Below, piece after piece: positions 7,641-16,211 of a DNA stretch of 64,000 nucleotides. Each line of letters opens with the position of its first letter. Positions within the stretch are counted from its first letter, which is position 1. Origin of the DNA: Streptomyces sp. NBC_00162 (GTDB lineage: Bacteria; Actinomycetota; Actinomycetes; Streptomycetales; Streptomycetaceae); NCBI RefSeq assembly GCF_024611995.1, contig NZ_CP102509.1, forward strand, positions 4,526,001 to 4,590,000, in the 5' to 3' direction. The notes beneath the pieces were generated by a model. That model worked only from the letters and a program-made list of their open reading frames with translations. It did no database searches and was not told where the DNA came from. Position numbers and translations under genes: made by a program.

Positions 7641-9305
7641 TTGGGTGAGTCGGATCGGCGGCGGTTCGCGGACCTGCTGACGGAATTGAAGGACCGGCGG
7701 GGGCTGAGCTTCGAGGCCCTGGCCCGCAAAGCGCATATGAGCCGCTCGTCGGTCCATCGCTATTGCCGGGGAATTATCGTTCCCGTGGAATTCGGTACGG
7801 CCGAACGCATAGCCCGGATTTGCGGCGCGAGTTCCCGGGAATTGTCTGATCTGTATCGGTACTGGGCGGCCGCTTCCCTGTCGGCGCCCTCCTTATCCAC
7901 GACGGAAACGCCTCCGCCTCCGCCTCCGCCTCAGCCCCTGGCCCTGCTCCCGGTCCCGGCGCCGGCTCAGGCCGAGGCCCCCGAGCAGGAGTCCTCCGCG
8001 CGGAGCCGCCACCCCGGCCTGAGGCCGGCCGTCATCTCCTTGGCGCTGCTCGTGCTCTGCGTGGTCGCGCTGGGCGGGTCCGGGCGGGTGCCCCGGCCGG
8101 TGCCGGCGACCGGGTCTTCCGGCCGCGGTCTGGCGGTCGACGCGTGGAGCCAGGCGCCGACCGCCGTGCCCGACCGGATGTTCGGGGTGACGCTCAACTC
8201 CTCGACGGGTGCGATGCCGACCTTCCAGGTCGACACGGTCAGGCTGTGGGACAGCCGGACCCGGTGGTCGAACATCCAGTCGAAGCGTGGCGAGTTCGAC
8301 TGGTCGATTCTCGACCGGCTCGTGGACGGCGCCAACCGGGCCGGGCTCCCCGTGCTGTTCACGATGGGGGGCACCCCCGCGTGGGCGAGTCCGAACGGTC
8401 CGCGCACGGCGTACGACGACGGTTCCCGGACCAGCCCGCCCGATGACCTCGCGGACTGGAAGGCCTTCGTCGCGGCGGTGTCGGGACGCTATCGGGGGCG
8501 GATCGCGGCCTATGAGCTGTGGGTCATGGGCAACGACGCGCGGTACTTCAGCGGGAGCCCGGAGACCCTGGTCGAGATGACGCGTACCGCGAAGGCCGTC
8601 CTCGACGCCGCCGATCCCGACGCGACGGTCGTCTGCCCGTCCATGGGCCGGCTCTGGGAGGACGAGGGGCGGCAACTGCTCGAGCGCTTCGCGCGGTTGC
8701 GCGGCTACGACCACTGCGATGTGGCCGGGGTCAAGCTGTATCAACGCAGCGCGGAGGACCCGCCCGAGCAGATGCTGGGCCTGGCCGCGGAGATCGACCG
8801 CGCGTTTCACCGGGGTGGTGCGCATCCCCCGGTGTGGAGTACGGGCACCACGTACGAGATTCCGCTCCAGAAGCCGCTCGACGAGCCGACGGCGTCGGCG
8901 TACGCGGTCCGGTTCTTTCTCGTCGGCCTGTACGCGCGCTACCAGCGCATGTACTTCTACAACTGGGGAGGCACCAAGATCCCCATCGTGATGCAGCCCG
9001 AGGGGCAGCCGCCGACGGCCGCGGCCCTGCACGTGGAGGAGGCGCGCCGCTGGGTGCACGGGGCGCGGATCCGCTCGTGCGGGAGCGGCCTGGCCGCCGG
9101 ATTGCCGGAGGGCGTCTGGCAGTGCCGGCTCGACCGGGACGGCTCCGATGCGGCCATCCTCTGGAATCCCACCGGCACCGCCCGGGTGCCCGTGCCCCGC
9201 CAGGTGTCGCAGGTACATCACCTGGACGGTTCGGCTTCGGCCGTCCGTGCCGATCGGACGGCCGAAGTCGGCCCGCTACCCGTGCTGCTCGGCGATGTCC
9301 CCTAG
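7641..9305 (+). CDS. XRE-type HTH - transmembrane - glycosidase-like fusion protein
   Basis: 554 residues from a TTG at 7641, chosen because GGAGGGGGG lies 8 bp upstream; an in-frame ATG at 7614 is the alternative. Residues about 5-60 are a lambda-repressor-like HTH (FEALARKAHMSRSSVHRYCRG). A Pro-rich linker, one membrane segment (VISLALLVLCVVAL) and an outward domain of about 390 residues resembling GH39/GH5-like TIM barrels follow (VRLWDSRTRWSNIQ, WSILDRLVDGANRAGLPVLF, YFYNWGG). The expected catalytic glutamates look absent: YELWVMGND stands where W-N-E-x is usual, and VWSTGTTYE where WxTE is usual. The TTA codon at 7893-7895 makes translation depend on the bldA tRNA. It is probably a membrane-bound sensor or regulator, but this is inference. 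Confidence 0.75.
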   Translation: MGESDRRRFADLLTELKDRRGLSFEALARKAHMSRSSVHRYCRGIIVPVEFGTAERIARICGASSRELSDLYRYWAAASLSAPSLSTTETPPPPPPPQPLALLPVPAPAQAEAPEQESSARSRHPGLRPAVISLALLVLCVVALGGSGRVPRPVPATGSSGRGLAVDAWSQAPTAVPDRMFGVTLNSSTGAMPTFQVDTVRLWDSRTRWSNIQSKRGEFDWSILDRLVDGANRAGLPVLFTMGGTPAWASPNGPRTAYDDGSRTSPPDDLADWKAFVAAVSGRYRGRIAAYELWVMGNDARYFSGSPETLVEMTRTAKAVLDAADPDATVVCPSMGRLWEDEGRQLLERFARLRGYDHCDVAGVKLYQRSAEDPPEQMLGLAAEIDRAFHRGGAHPPVWSTGTTYEIPLQKPLDEPTASAYAVRFFLVGLYARYQRMYFYNWGGTKIPIVMQPEGQPPTAAALHVEEARRWVHGARIRSCGSGLAAGLPEGVWQCRLDRDGSDAAILWNPTGTARVPVPRQVSQVHHLDGSASAVRADRTAEVGPLPVLLGDVP

Positions 9306-10984
9306 GCCTGGCGGCGGACCTCCACCACGCGGAAGCGGTTGGAGACGAACGCGCCGTCGCACAGGGCCGCGTTGGCCGCCGGGTTGCCGCCCGAGCCGTG
9401 GAAGTCCGAGAACGCCGCGGTCTGGTTGACGTACACCCCGCCGGTCAGGTTCAGCGAGAGCTGCGCGGACTCCTCCAGGCAGACCTCCTCGATCGCCCGC
9501 TCGGTGTCCGCGGACGTCGTGTAGGCGCCCACCGTCATCGCGCCCTTCTCCCGCACCGTGCGGCGCAGCAGCTCCAGCGCGTCCGCCGTGGAGTCCACGG
9601 CCACCGCGAAGGAGACCGGGCCGAAGCACTCCGAGAGGTACGCCGCGTCCGGGTCGGGCTTGGAGGCGTCCAGCTTCACCATCACCGGCGTGCGGACCAC
9701 CGCGTCCGGGAACTCCGGGTTGACGACCTCGCGGGAGGCCAGCGCGACCTCGCCCAGTGAGGCCGCCGCCTCCAGCCTCGCCTTGACGTCCGGGTTGACC
9801 AGGGCGCCGAGCAGGGCGTTGGCCCGCGCGTCGTCGCCCAGCAGGCCGCCGACCGAGGCGGCGAGGTCGGCTACGACCTCGTCGTACGTCTTGTGCCCGG
9901 CGTCGGTGGCGATGCCGTCGCGCGGGATCAGCAGGTTCTGCGGGGTGGTGCACATCTGGCCGCTGTAGAGGGAGAGGGAGAACGCGAGGTTCGACAGCAT
10001 GCCCTTGTAGTTGTCCGTGGAGTCCACGACCACCGTGTTGACGCCGGCCTTCTCGGTGTAGACCTGCGCCTGGCGGGCGTTGGCCTCCAGCCAGTCGCCG
10101 AACTCCGTCGACCCGGTGTAGTCGATCAGCTTGATCTCGGGGCGGAGCGCGAGGGTCTTGGCGATGCCCTCGCCCGGCCGCTCCACGGCCAGCGCCACCA
10201 GGTTCGGGTCGAAGCCGGCCTCGGCGAGGACCTCGCGGGCCACCTGGACCGTGAGCGCCAGCGGGAGGACGGCCCGCGGGTGCGGCTTGACCAGCACCGG
10301 GTTGCCGGTGGCCAGCGAGGCGAACAGGCCCGGGTAGCCGTTCCAGGTGGGGAAGGTGTTGCAGCCGATCATCAGGGAGATGCCGCGGGGGACCGCCGTG
10401 AAGGTCTTGCCGAGCTCCAGCGGGTCCCGCTTGCCCTGCGGCTTCGACCAGTCGGCCTGCCCGGGGACTCGCGTCTGCTCCTCGTACGCGTAGGCCACCG
10501 CCTCCAGGCCGCGGTCCTGCGCGTGCGGTCCGCCCGCCTGGAACGCCATCATGAACGCCTGGCCGCTGGTGTGCATGACCGCGTGCGCGAACTCGTGCGT
10601 CCGGGCGCCGATCCGCGACAGGATCTCGATGCAGACCACGGCGCGGGCCTCCGGTCCGGCGTCCCGCCAGGCGGCCATGCCGGCCTTCATCGCGGGCAGC
10701 AGCACGTCCGGGTCCACGTGCGGGTACTCGACGCCCAGCTCCGGGCCGTACGGGGACACCTCGGCGCCCGTCCAGCCGTCGGTGCCGGGCTGCCCCAGGT
10801 CCAGCCGGGTGCCGCGGACGGCCTCGAAGGCGGCGAGCCCGTCGGCCGGCGCGGTCTCGCCGTACGCCTTGGGGTGCTCGGGATGCGGGGACCAGTAGGC
10901 ACGGCTGCGGATCACCGACAGGGCCTGGTCCAGGGTGGGCCGGTGCTTGGCGGAAAGCTGGGGGACGGTGAGCTCGGCGGCCAT
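9302..10984 (-). CDS. paaN: Phenylacetate degradation aldehyde dehydrogenase PaaN
   Basis: 560 residues. NAD(P)-dependent aldehyde dehydrogenase of the actinobacterial PaaN type, acting on the ring-opened semialdehyde of phenylacetyl-CoA degradation. The catalytic cysteine is in [10 protein letters not shown], the general-base glutamate in YTEKAGVN, and the nucleotide-binding segment in YTGSTEFG. The N-terminal about 130 residues are a PaaN-specific extension. Unlike E. coli PaaZ (about 680 residues) there is no C-terminal MaoC-like hydratase, so oxepin-CoA hydrolysis needs another protein. Divergent from paaH across the PaaR-type operator at 11040. Confidence 0.93.
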   Translation of the reverse strand: MAAELTVPQLSAKHRPTLDQALSVIRSRAYWSPHPEHPKAYGETAPADGLAAFEAVRGTRLDLGQPGTDGWTGAEVSPYGPELGVEYPHVDPDVLLPAMKAGMAAWRDAGPEARAVVCIEILSRIGARTHEFAHAVMHTSGQAFMMAFQAGGPHAQDRGLEAVAYAYEEQTRVPGQADWSKPQGKRDPLELGKTFTAVPRGISLMIGCNTFPTWNGYPGLFASLATGNPVLVKPHPRAVLPLALTVQVAREVLAEAGFDPNLVALAVERPGEGIAKTLALRPEIKLIDYTGSTEFGDWLEANARQAQVYTEKAGVNTVVVDSTDNYKGMLSNLAFSLSLYSGQMCTTPQNLLIPRDGIATDAGHKTYDEVVADLAASVGGLLGDDARANALLGALVNPDVKARLEAAASLGEVALASREVVNPEFPDAVVRTPVMVKLDASKPDPDAAYLSECFGPVSFAVAVDSTADALELLRRTVREKGAMTVGAYTTSADTERAIEEVCLEESAQLSLNLTGGVYVNQTAAFSDFHGSGGNPAANAALCDGAFVSNRFRVVEVRRQA

Positions 10985-11039
10985 CAGGGACCAACTCCTC
11001 GTTGAGCCGGGCGAAGAACAGCAGACTGGAGTTAGAGTA

Positions 11040-11057
11040 ACCGAACGATCGGTCGGG
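11040..11057. promoter_or_regulatory. PaaR-type operator between paaN and paaH
   Basis: ACCGAACGATCGGTCGGG, 17 of 18 bases identical to the reverse complement of the site before paaA. It lies in the 124-bp gap between the divergent starts of paaN (10984) and paaH (11109), so one bound repressor could close both promoters. Confidence 0.7.
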
Positions 11058-11108
11058 ACAAGAGGGCCCGGCAGACCTGTGGATAAGTCGGTGCGGGAGG
11101 ATCAGGAC

Positions 11109-12632
11109 ATGACAGCAATCGAGCGGTCCCGCACTGTGGCGGTCATCGGCGCGGGCACCATGGGCCAGGGCATCGCCCAGGTCGCCCTTCTCGCAGGTCA
11201 CCGCGTGCTGATCTACGACATCGACGCGGCCCTGGCCGCCGACGGCGTCGGCTTCGTGCAGGACCGTGTCGAGCGGATGGCCGCCAAGGGCCGCCTCGAT
11301 CGCGCCGAGGCCGAGGATGCGATCGGCCGAATCGCTTCGGCAGGTGTCCTCGCGGACCTCGCCGGGGCCGCCCTCGTCATCGAGGCCGTGGTCGAGAACG
11401 TCACGGTCAAGCAGGCGCTCTTCGCCGCACTCGAAGAGGTGGTTTCGCCGGACGCGCTGCTGGCCACCAACACCTCCTCGCTCTCCGTCACCGAGCTCGC
11501 CGCCGGTCTCGCGCACCCCGGCCGCTTCCTCGGCCTGCACTTCTTCAACCCGGCCCCGCTGCTCCCCCTCGTCGAGGTGATCAGCGGTTTCGCGACCGAC
11601 CCGGCCGCCGCCGAGCGCGCGTACCGCACGATCCTCGGCTGGGGGAAGACGCCGGTCCGCTGCGCCGACACCCCCGGCTTCATCGTCAACCGGATCGCCC
11701 GCCCCTTCTACGCCGAGGCCTTCTCGGTGTACGAGGAGCAGGGCGCCGACCCGGCCACCATCGACGCCGTGCTCCGCGAGAGCGGCGGCTTCAAGATGGG
11801 CCCGTTCCAGCTGACCGACCTGATCGGCCAGGACGTCAACGAGGCCGTGACCCGTTCGGTGTGGGAGTCCTTCTTCCGCAGCCCCAAGTTCACCCCCTCC
11901 CTCGCGCAGCGCCGGCTGGTCCAGTCGGGCCGCCTCGGCCGCAAGTCGGGGCACGGCTGGTTCCCGTACGGCCCGGACGCCGTGCTCCCGGAGCCGCAAA
12001 CCGCCGCCCCCGAGGACGCCCCGGCCAAGGTCACCGTGGTCGGCGACCTCGGGCCCGCGGCCGAGCTGGCCGACCTGCTGGAGGAGGCCGGGATCGCGGT
12101 CACCGCCGCCGGGCACGGGGGCCCGTACATCCAGCTGCCCGGCGAGGGGCAGCTGGTGCTCGCGGACGGGAAGACCTCCGTCGAGTTCGCGGACGTCGTC
12201 TACTTCGACCTCGCTTTCGACTACCGGGGGGCCACCCGGATCGCGCTCTCCGTCAGCGAGGACACGAGCGAGCGGACGCTCGCCGAGGCCGTCGGCCTGT
12301 TCCAGAAGCTGGGCAAGAAGGTCTCCGTCATCGGCGACGTCCCCGGCATGATCGTCGCCCGGACGGTCGCGATGCTGATCGACCTCACGGCCGACGCGGT
12401 CGCGCGCGGCGTGGCCTCCGCCGAGGACATCGACACGGCGATGCGGCTCGGCGTCAACTACCCGCTGGGACCGGCCGAATGGCACGACCGGCTGGGCCGG
12501 GACTGGGCCTACGACCTGCTCCACCACCTCGACGAGCGCTGTCCCGGCGGGCGGTACGCGCCGTCGCTGGCGCTGTTCAGGCTGGGTTACGCCGCGGGGG
12601 AAGAAGAAGACGAGACGGGGGAGAGCGAATGA
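11109..12632 (+). CDS. paaH: 3-hydroxyacyl-CoA dehydrogenase PaaH
   Basis: 507 residues from the ATG at 11109, with GGAGG 8 bp upstream; the longer open frame upstream crosses the promoter. NAD+-dependent oxidation of the 3-hydroxyadipyl-CoA intermediate is the expected reaction. It has the Rossmann signature GAGTMGQGIAQ, substrate-domain motifs LHFFNPAPLLPLVEV and KTPVRCADTPGFIVNRI, and a second C-terminal dehydrogenase-like repeat (residues about 330-500), the double architecture of PaaH/PaaC-type enzymes. The stop overlaps the paaR start as ATGA. Confidence 0.93.
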   Translation: MTAIERSRTVAVIGAGTMGQGIAQVALLAGHRVLIYDIDAALAADGVGFVQDRVERMAAKGRLDRAEAEDAIGRIASAGVLADLAGAALVIEAVVENVTVKQALFAALEEVVSPDALLATNTSSLSVTELAAGLAHPGRFLGLHFFNPAPLLPLVEVISGFATDPAAAERAYRTILGWGKTPVRCADTPGFIVNRIARPFYAEAFSVYEEQGADPATIDAVLRESGGFKMGPFQLTDLIGQDVNEAVTRSVWESFFRSPKFTPSLAQRRLVQSGRLGRKSGHGWFPYGPDAVLPEPQTAAPEDAPAKVTVVGDLGPAAELADLLEEAGIAVTAAGHGGPYIQLPGEGQLVLADGKTSVEFADVVYFDLAFDYRGATRIALSVSEDTSERTLAEAVGLFQKLGKKVSVIGDVPGMIVARTVAMLIDLTADAVARGVASAEDIDTAMRLGVNYPLGPAEWHDRLGRDWAYDLLHHLDERCPGGRYAPSLALFRLGYAAGEEEDETGESE

Positions 12633-13216
12633 CGACGGCGAAGCGGGACACCTACACCCCCGAGACGCTCCTGTCGGTCGCCGTCCAGGTCTTCAACGAG
12701 CGCGGCTACGACGGCACCTCGATGGAGCACCTGTCCAAGGCCGCCGGCATCTCGAAGTCCTCGATCTACCACCACGTGGCGGGCAAGGAGGAGCTGCTGC
12801 GCCGGGCCGTGAGCCGCGCCCTCGACGGGCTCTTCGCCGTCCTGGAGGAGCCCGGCGCGGTACGGGGGCGGGCGGTCGAGCGCGTCGAGTACGTCACGCG
12901 CCGCACGGTGGAGGTGCTCGTCGGCGAGCTGCCGTACGTGACCCTGCTGCTGCGCGTGCGCGGAAACACCCGCACCGAGCGCTGGGCCCTGGAACGCCGC
13001 CGCGAGTTCGATCACCAGGTCGCGGAGCTCCTCAAGGCCGCCGCCGACGACGGTGACCTGCGGGCGGACGTGGACATCCGGCTCGCCACCCGCCTCCTCT
13101 TCGGCATGGTGAACTCCCTGGTCGAGTGGTACCGCCCGCACCCCGGGACGGGCCCCGACCAGCTCGCGGACGCGGTGGTGCACATGGCCCTCGACGGCCT
13201 GCGGACGGTCCGCTGA
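12629..13216 (+). CDS. paaR: TetR-family regulator, probable PaaR
   Basis: 195 residues. N-terminal HTH is LSVAVQVFNERGYDGTSMEHLSKAAGISKSSIYHHV; the C-terminal alpha-helical domain would bind the inducer, expected to be phenylacetyl-CoA. Translationally coupled to paaH (ATGA), hence autoregulated through the operator at 11040. The three related palindromes in this window all lie at promoters of paa or bkd genes, which supports the PaaR assignment; direct binding is inferred. Confidence 0.85.
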   Translation: MTTAKRDTYTPETLLSVAVQVFNERGYDGTSMEHLSKAAGISKSSIYHHVAGKEELLRRAVSRALDGLFAVLEEPGAVRGRAVERVEYVTRRTVEVLVGELPYVTLLLRVRGNTRTERWALERRREFDHQVAELLKAAADDGDLRADVDIRLATRLLFGMVNSLVEWYRPHPGTGPDQLADAVVHMALDGLRTVR

Positions 13217-13244
13217 CCCCCGTCGGGTGGACGTGAGACGTACG

Positions 13245-13282
13245 GCGCCCCGGGAACGGCCTCCAGGCCCTTCCCGGGGCGC
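13245..13282. terminator. Bidirectional hairpin between paaR and bkdR
   Basis: GCGCCCCGGGAA (13245-13256) pairs perfectly with TTCCCGGGGCGC (13271-13282) around a 14-nt loop, between two convergent genes. There is no T-run, as usual for GC-rich actinobacterial terminators. Confidence 0.7.
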
Positions 13283-13297
13283 TGTCGCACGTACGGC

Positions 13298-13879
13298 CTA
13301 CTCCTCGGCGAGTGCCGGGGGTCCGGACGGGCCCGGGCCCGGGTCCAGGAGATCCGTTTCCTCGAAGACCAGCAGGGTGCGCGTGGACAGCACCTCCGGG
13401 ATGGACTGGAGGCGGGTCAGTACCAGTTCGCGCAGGGTGCGGTTGTCCGGGGTGTGCACCAGCAGCAGGACGTCGAAATCTCCGCTGACCAGGGCGATGT
13501 GCGCGGCTCCCGGGAGCTCGCGGAGCTTCTCGCGGACCGTCCGCCAGGAGTTCTGGACGATCTTCAGCGTGATGTAGGCGGAGGCGCCCTGGCCTGCCCG
13601 TTCGTGGTTGACGCGGGCCGTGAAGCCCCGGATCACCCCGTCGTCTATGAGCCGGTTGATGCGGGCGTAGGCGTTGGCGCGGGACACGTGGACCTGTTCG
13701 GCGACCGACCGTATGGACGCGCGGCCGTCCGCCTGGAGCAGCCGCATGATCGACCGGTCGATCGGGTCCAGGGGGCGGGGCGGAACGGAAGGTGCCGGCG
13801 CCAGCGGATTGATCTGCCCAGGGGTGCCCCCCGGGGGAACCGGTCCGGAACCCGCTCCGGCCATTTGTTCATCCGGCAT
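13298..13879 (-). CDS. bkdR: Lrp/AsnC-family regulator, BkdR-like
   Basis: 193 residues from the ATG at 13877-13879 (GGGAGG ribosome site). Residues about 35-85 form the AsnC-type HTH (LDPIDRSIMRLLQADGRASIRSVAEQVHVSRANAYARINRL); the C-terminal half is a RAM effector domain (GDFDVLLLVHTPDNRTL). It is transcribed divergently from bkdABC, the arrangement known for BkdR in other streptomycetes, where it senses branched-chain amino acid status. The Gly/Pro-rich first 30 residues are unconserved. Confidence 0.85.
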   Translation of the reverse strand: MPDEQMAGAGSGPVPPGGTPGQINPLAPAPSVPPRPLDPIDRSIMRLLQADGRASIRSVAEQVHVSRANAYARINRLIDDGVIRGFTARVNHERAGQGASAYITLKIVQNSWRTVREKLRELPGAAHIALVSGDFDVLLLVHTPDNRTLRELVLTRLQSIPEVLSTRTLLVFEETDLLDPGPGPSGPPALAEE

Positions 13880-13980
13880 TGCCCGATGCCTCCCTCTCCT
13901 GGACGTCCTGCATCCATACCAGGGCCCCGGCGCCAGTTTGTCCACAGCCTGGAGCCGCCTGTAGCCAAATTGCGCGGACA

Positions 13981-13998
13981 ACCGAACAATCGGTAGGT
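13981..13998. promoter_or_regulatory. PaaR-type operator in the bkdR-bkdA intergenic region
   Basis: ACCGAACAATCGGTAGGT differs in two positions from the reverse complement of the paaA-upstream site. It lies 60 bp before the bkdA ATG and 102 bp from the bkdR start, so it could act on either promoter. Weaker palindrome than the other two. Confidence 0.5.
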
Positions 13999-14058
13999 GA
14001 GGCGCCTCACACCCGAGCCGTCGCCCTGCCCGCTTCCCACGAGGAGGTGTACGCCGCC

Positions 14059-15195
14059 ATGACGGTCCAAGAGCTGCCCGGTGCCGGTGCATCCCACCGT
14101 CCCACCCCGCCGCCCGCCTGGAGGCCCCGTACGGACGCCGCGCCGCTGCTGCCGGACGCCGAGCCCTACCGGGTCCTCGGCACGCCGGCGGCCGACCGGC
14201 TCGACCCCGCGCTGATGCGCCGCTGCTACGCCGAGCTGGTGCGCGGCCGCCGCTACAACGCGCAGGCCACCGCGCTGACCAAGCAGGGGCGGCTCGCCGT
14301 CTACCCGTCCACCGTGGGCCAGGAGGCCTGCGAGATCGCGGCGGCGCTGGTCCTCGAGGAGCAGGACTGGCTCTTCCCGAGCTACCGCGACACCCTCGCG
14401 GCCGTGGCGCGCGGCCTGGACCCCGTGCAGGCGCTGACCCTGCTGCGCGGCGACTGGCACACCGGATACGACCCGCGCGAGCACCGGATAGCCCCGCTGT
14501 CCACCCCGCTCGCCACCCAGCTGCCGCACGCGGTGGGGCTGGCGCACGCCGCCCGGCTGCGCGGCGACGACGTCGTGGCCCTGGCGATGGTCGGCGACGG
14601 CGGCACCAGCGAGGGCGACTTCCACGAGGCCCTGAACTTCGCCGCCGTCTGGCAGGCGCCGGTGGTCTTCCTCGTGCAGAACAACGGCTTCGCGATATCC
14701 GTCCCGCTCGCCAAGCAGACCGCCGCCCCGACGCTGGCCCACAAGGCCGTGGGCTACGGGATGCCCGGCCGGCTGGTCGACGGCAACGACATCGCGGCGA
14801 TGCACGAGGTGCTGACCGAGGCCGTCCGGCGGGCCCGGGCCGGCGGCGGTCCGACCCTGATCGAGGCCGTCACGTACCGGATGGAGGCCCACACGAACGC
14901 CGACGACGCCACCCGCTACCGCGGCGACGCCGAGGTCGAGGCCTGGAAGGCGCACGACCCGGTCGAGCTGCTGGAGCGCGAGCTGACCGCGCGCGGGATC
15001 CTCGACGAGGCGGGCATCCAGGAGGCGCGCGACGAGGCCGAGACGATGGCCGCTTCGCTCCGCGAGGGGATGAACGCGGATCCGGTGCTGGACCCGATGG
15101 ACCTCTTCGCGCACGTGTACGCGGAGCAGACCGGCCGGCTGCGCGAGCAGGCGGCCCTGTTGCGCGCCGAGCTGGACGCGGAGGGAGACGCATGA
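14059..15195 (+). CDS. bkdA: Branched-chain 2-oxoacid dehydrogenase E1 alpha (operon 1)
   Basis: 378 residues. Thiamine-diphosphate-dependent decarboxylase subunit of the 2-oxoacid dehydrogenase complex. The diphosphate-binding motif is GDGGTSEGDFHEALNFAAVWQ ending about 25 residues later in QNN; the heterodimer contact helix and phosphorylation-loop region (YRMEAHTNADDATRY) are conserved. The start ATG at 14059 follows GAGGAGG at 12 bp. First gene of a tightly coupled three-gene operon. No E3 (lpd) gene is adjacent, so the complex must borrow it. Confidence 0.92.
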   Translation: MTVQELPGAGASHRPTPPPAWRPRTDAAPLLPDAEPYRVLGTPAADRLDPALMRRCYAELVRGRRYNAQATALTKQGRLAVYPSTVGQEACEIAAALVLEEQDWLFPSYRDTLAAVARGLDPVQALTLLRGDWHTGYDPREHRIAPLSTPLATQLPHAVGLAHAARLRGDDVVALAMVGDGGTSEGDFHEALNFAAVWQAPVVFLVQNNGFAISVPLAKQTAAPTLAHKAVGYGMPGRLVDGNDIAAMHEVLTEAVRRARAGGGPTLIEAVTYRMEAHTNADDATRYRGDAEVEAWKAHDPVELLERELTARGILDEAGIQEARDEAETMAASLREGMNADPVLDPMDLFAHVYAEQTGRLREQAALLRAELDAEGDA

Positions 15196-16211
15196 CCACG
15201 GTGGCGGAGAAGTCGGCCAGGGCGGCGGGCAAGCCCGCGACGATGGCCCAGGCCCTGACGCGCGCGATGCGCGACGCGATGGCCGAGGACCCCACGGTCC
15301 ACGTCATGGGCGAGGACGTCGGGGCCCTGGGCGGGGTCTTCCGGATCACGGACGGGCTGGCGAAGGAGTTCGGCGAGGACCGCTGTACGGACACCCCGCT
15401 CGCGGAGGCGGGGATCCTGGGCGCGGCGGTCGGCATGGCCATGTACGGGCTGCGGCCGGTCGTGGAGATGCAGTTCGACGCGTTCGCGTACCCGGCCTTC
15501 GAGCAGCTGATCTCGCACGTGGCCAAGATGCGCAACCGCACGCGGGGCGCGATGCCGCTGCCGATCACCATCCGGGTGCCGTACGGCGGCGGGATCGGCG
15601 GGGTGGAGCACCACTGCGACTCCTCCGAGGCGTACTACCTGGCGACGCCCGGCCTGCACGTGGTGACCCCGGCGACGGTCGAGGACGCGTACGGGCTGCT
15701 GCGCGCGTCCATCGCGAGCGACGACCCGGTGGTCTTCCTGGAGCCCAAGCGGCTCTACTGGTCGAAGGCCGACTGGTCGCCTCAGGCCCCGGCGGCGGTG
15801 CCGGGGATCGGCAAGGCCCTGGTCCGGCGGGCGGGCACGAGCGCGACGCTGATCACGTACGGGCCTTCGCTGCCGGTGTGCCTGGAGGCGGCCGAGGCGG
15901 CGCGCGAGGAGGGCTGGGACCTGGAGGTCGTGGACCTGCGCTCGCTGGTCCCGTTCGACGAGGACACCGTCGTGGAGTCCGTACGCCGGACCGGGCGCGC
16001 GGTGGTCGTCCACGAGGCCGCCGGCTTCGGCGGACCGGGCGCCGAGATCGCCGCCCGGGTGACGGAGCGCTGCTTCCACCACCTGGAGGCGCCGGTGCTG
16101 CGGGTGACGGGCTTCGACATCCCGTACCCGCCGCCGATGCTGGAGAAGTACCACCTGCCCGGTGTGGACCGGATCCTGGACACCGTGGCCCGCCTGCAGT
16201 GGGAGAACTGA
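15192..16211 (+). CDS. bkdB: Branched-chain 2-oxoacid dehydrogenase E1 beta (operon 1)
   Basis: 339 residues, transketolase-type beta subunit. Motifs are HVMGEDVGALGGVFRITDGL, DTPLAEAGILGAAVGMA and the C-terminal transketolase domain (DLRSLVPFDEDTVVESV). It overlaps bkdA as ATGA and bkdC as TGATG, so E1 alpha, E1 beta and E2 are made in step. Full family length. Confidence 0.93.
   Translation: MTTVAEKSARAAGKPATMAQALTRAMRDAMAEDPTVHVMGEDVGALGGVFRITDGLAKEFGEDRCTDTPLAEAGILGAAVGMAMYGLRPVVEMQFDAFAYPAFEQLISHVAKMRNRTRGAMPLPITIRVPYGGGIGGVEHHCDSSEAYYLATPGLHVVTPATVEDAYGLLRASIASDDPVVFLEPKRLYWSKADWSPQAPAAVPGIGKALVRRAGTSATLITYGPSLPVCLEAAEAAREEGWDLEVVDLRSLVPFDEDTVVESVRRTGRAVVVHEAAGFGGPGAEIAARVTERCFHHLEAPVLRVTGFDIPYPPPMLEKYHLPGVDRILDTVARLQWEN

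Noticed and set aside
9276..12527. 1083-codon open frame on the minus strand
   Set aside because: It overlaps paaN in another frame and runs antisense to paaH. No recognisable domain.
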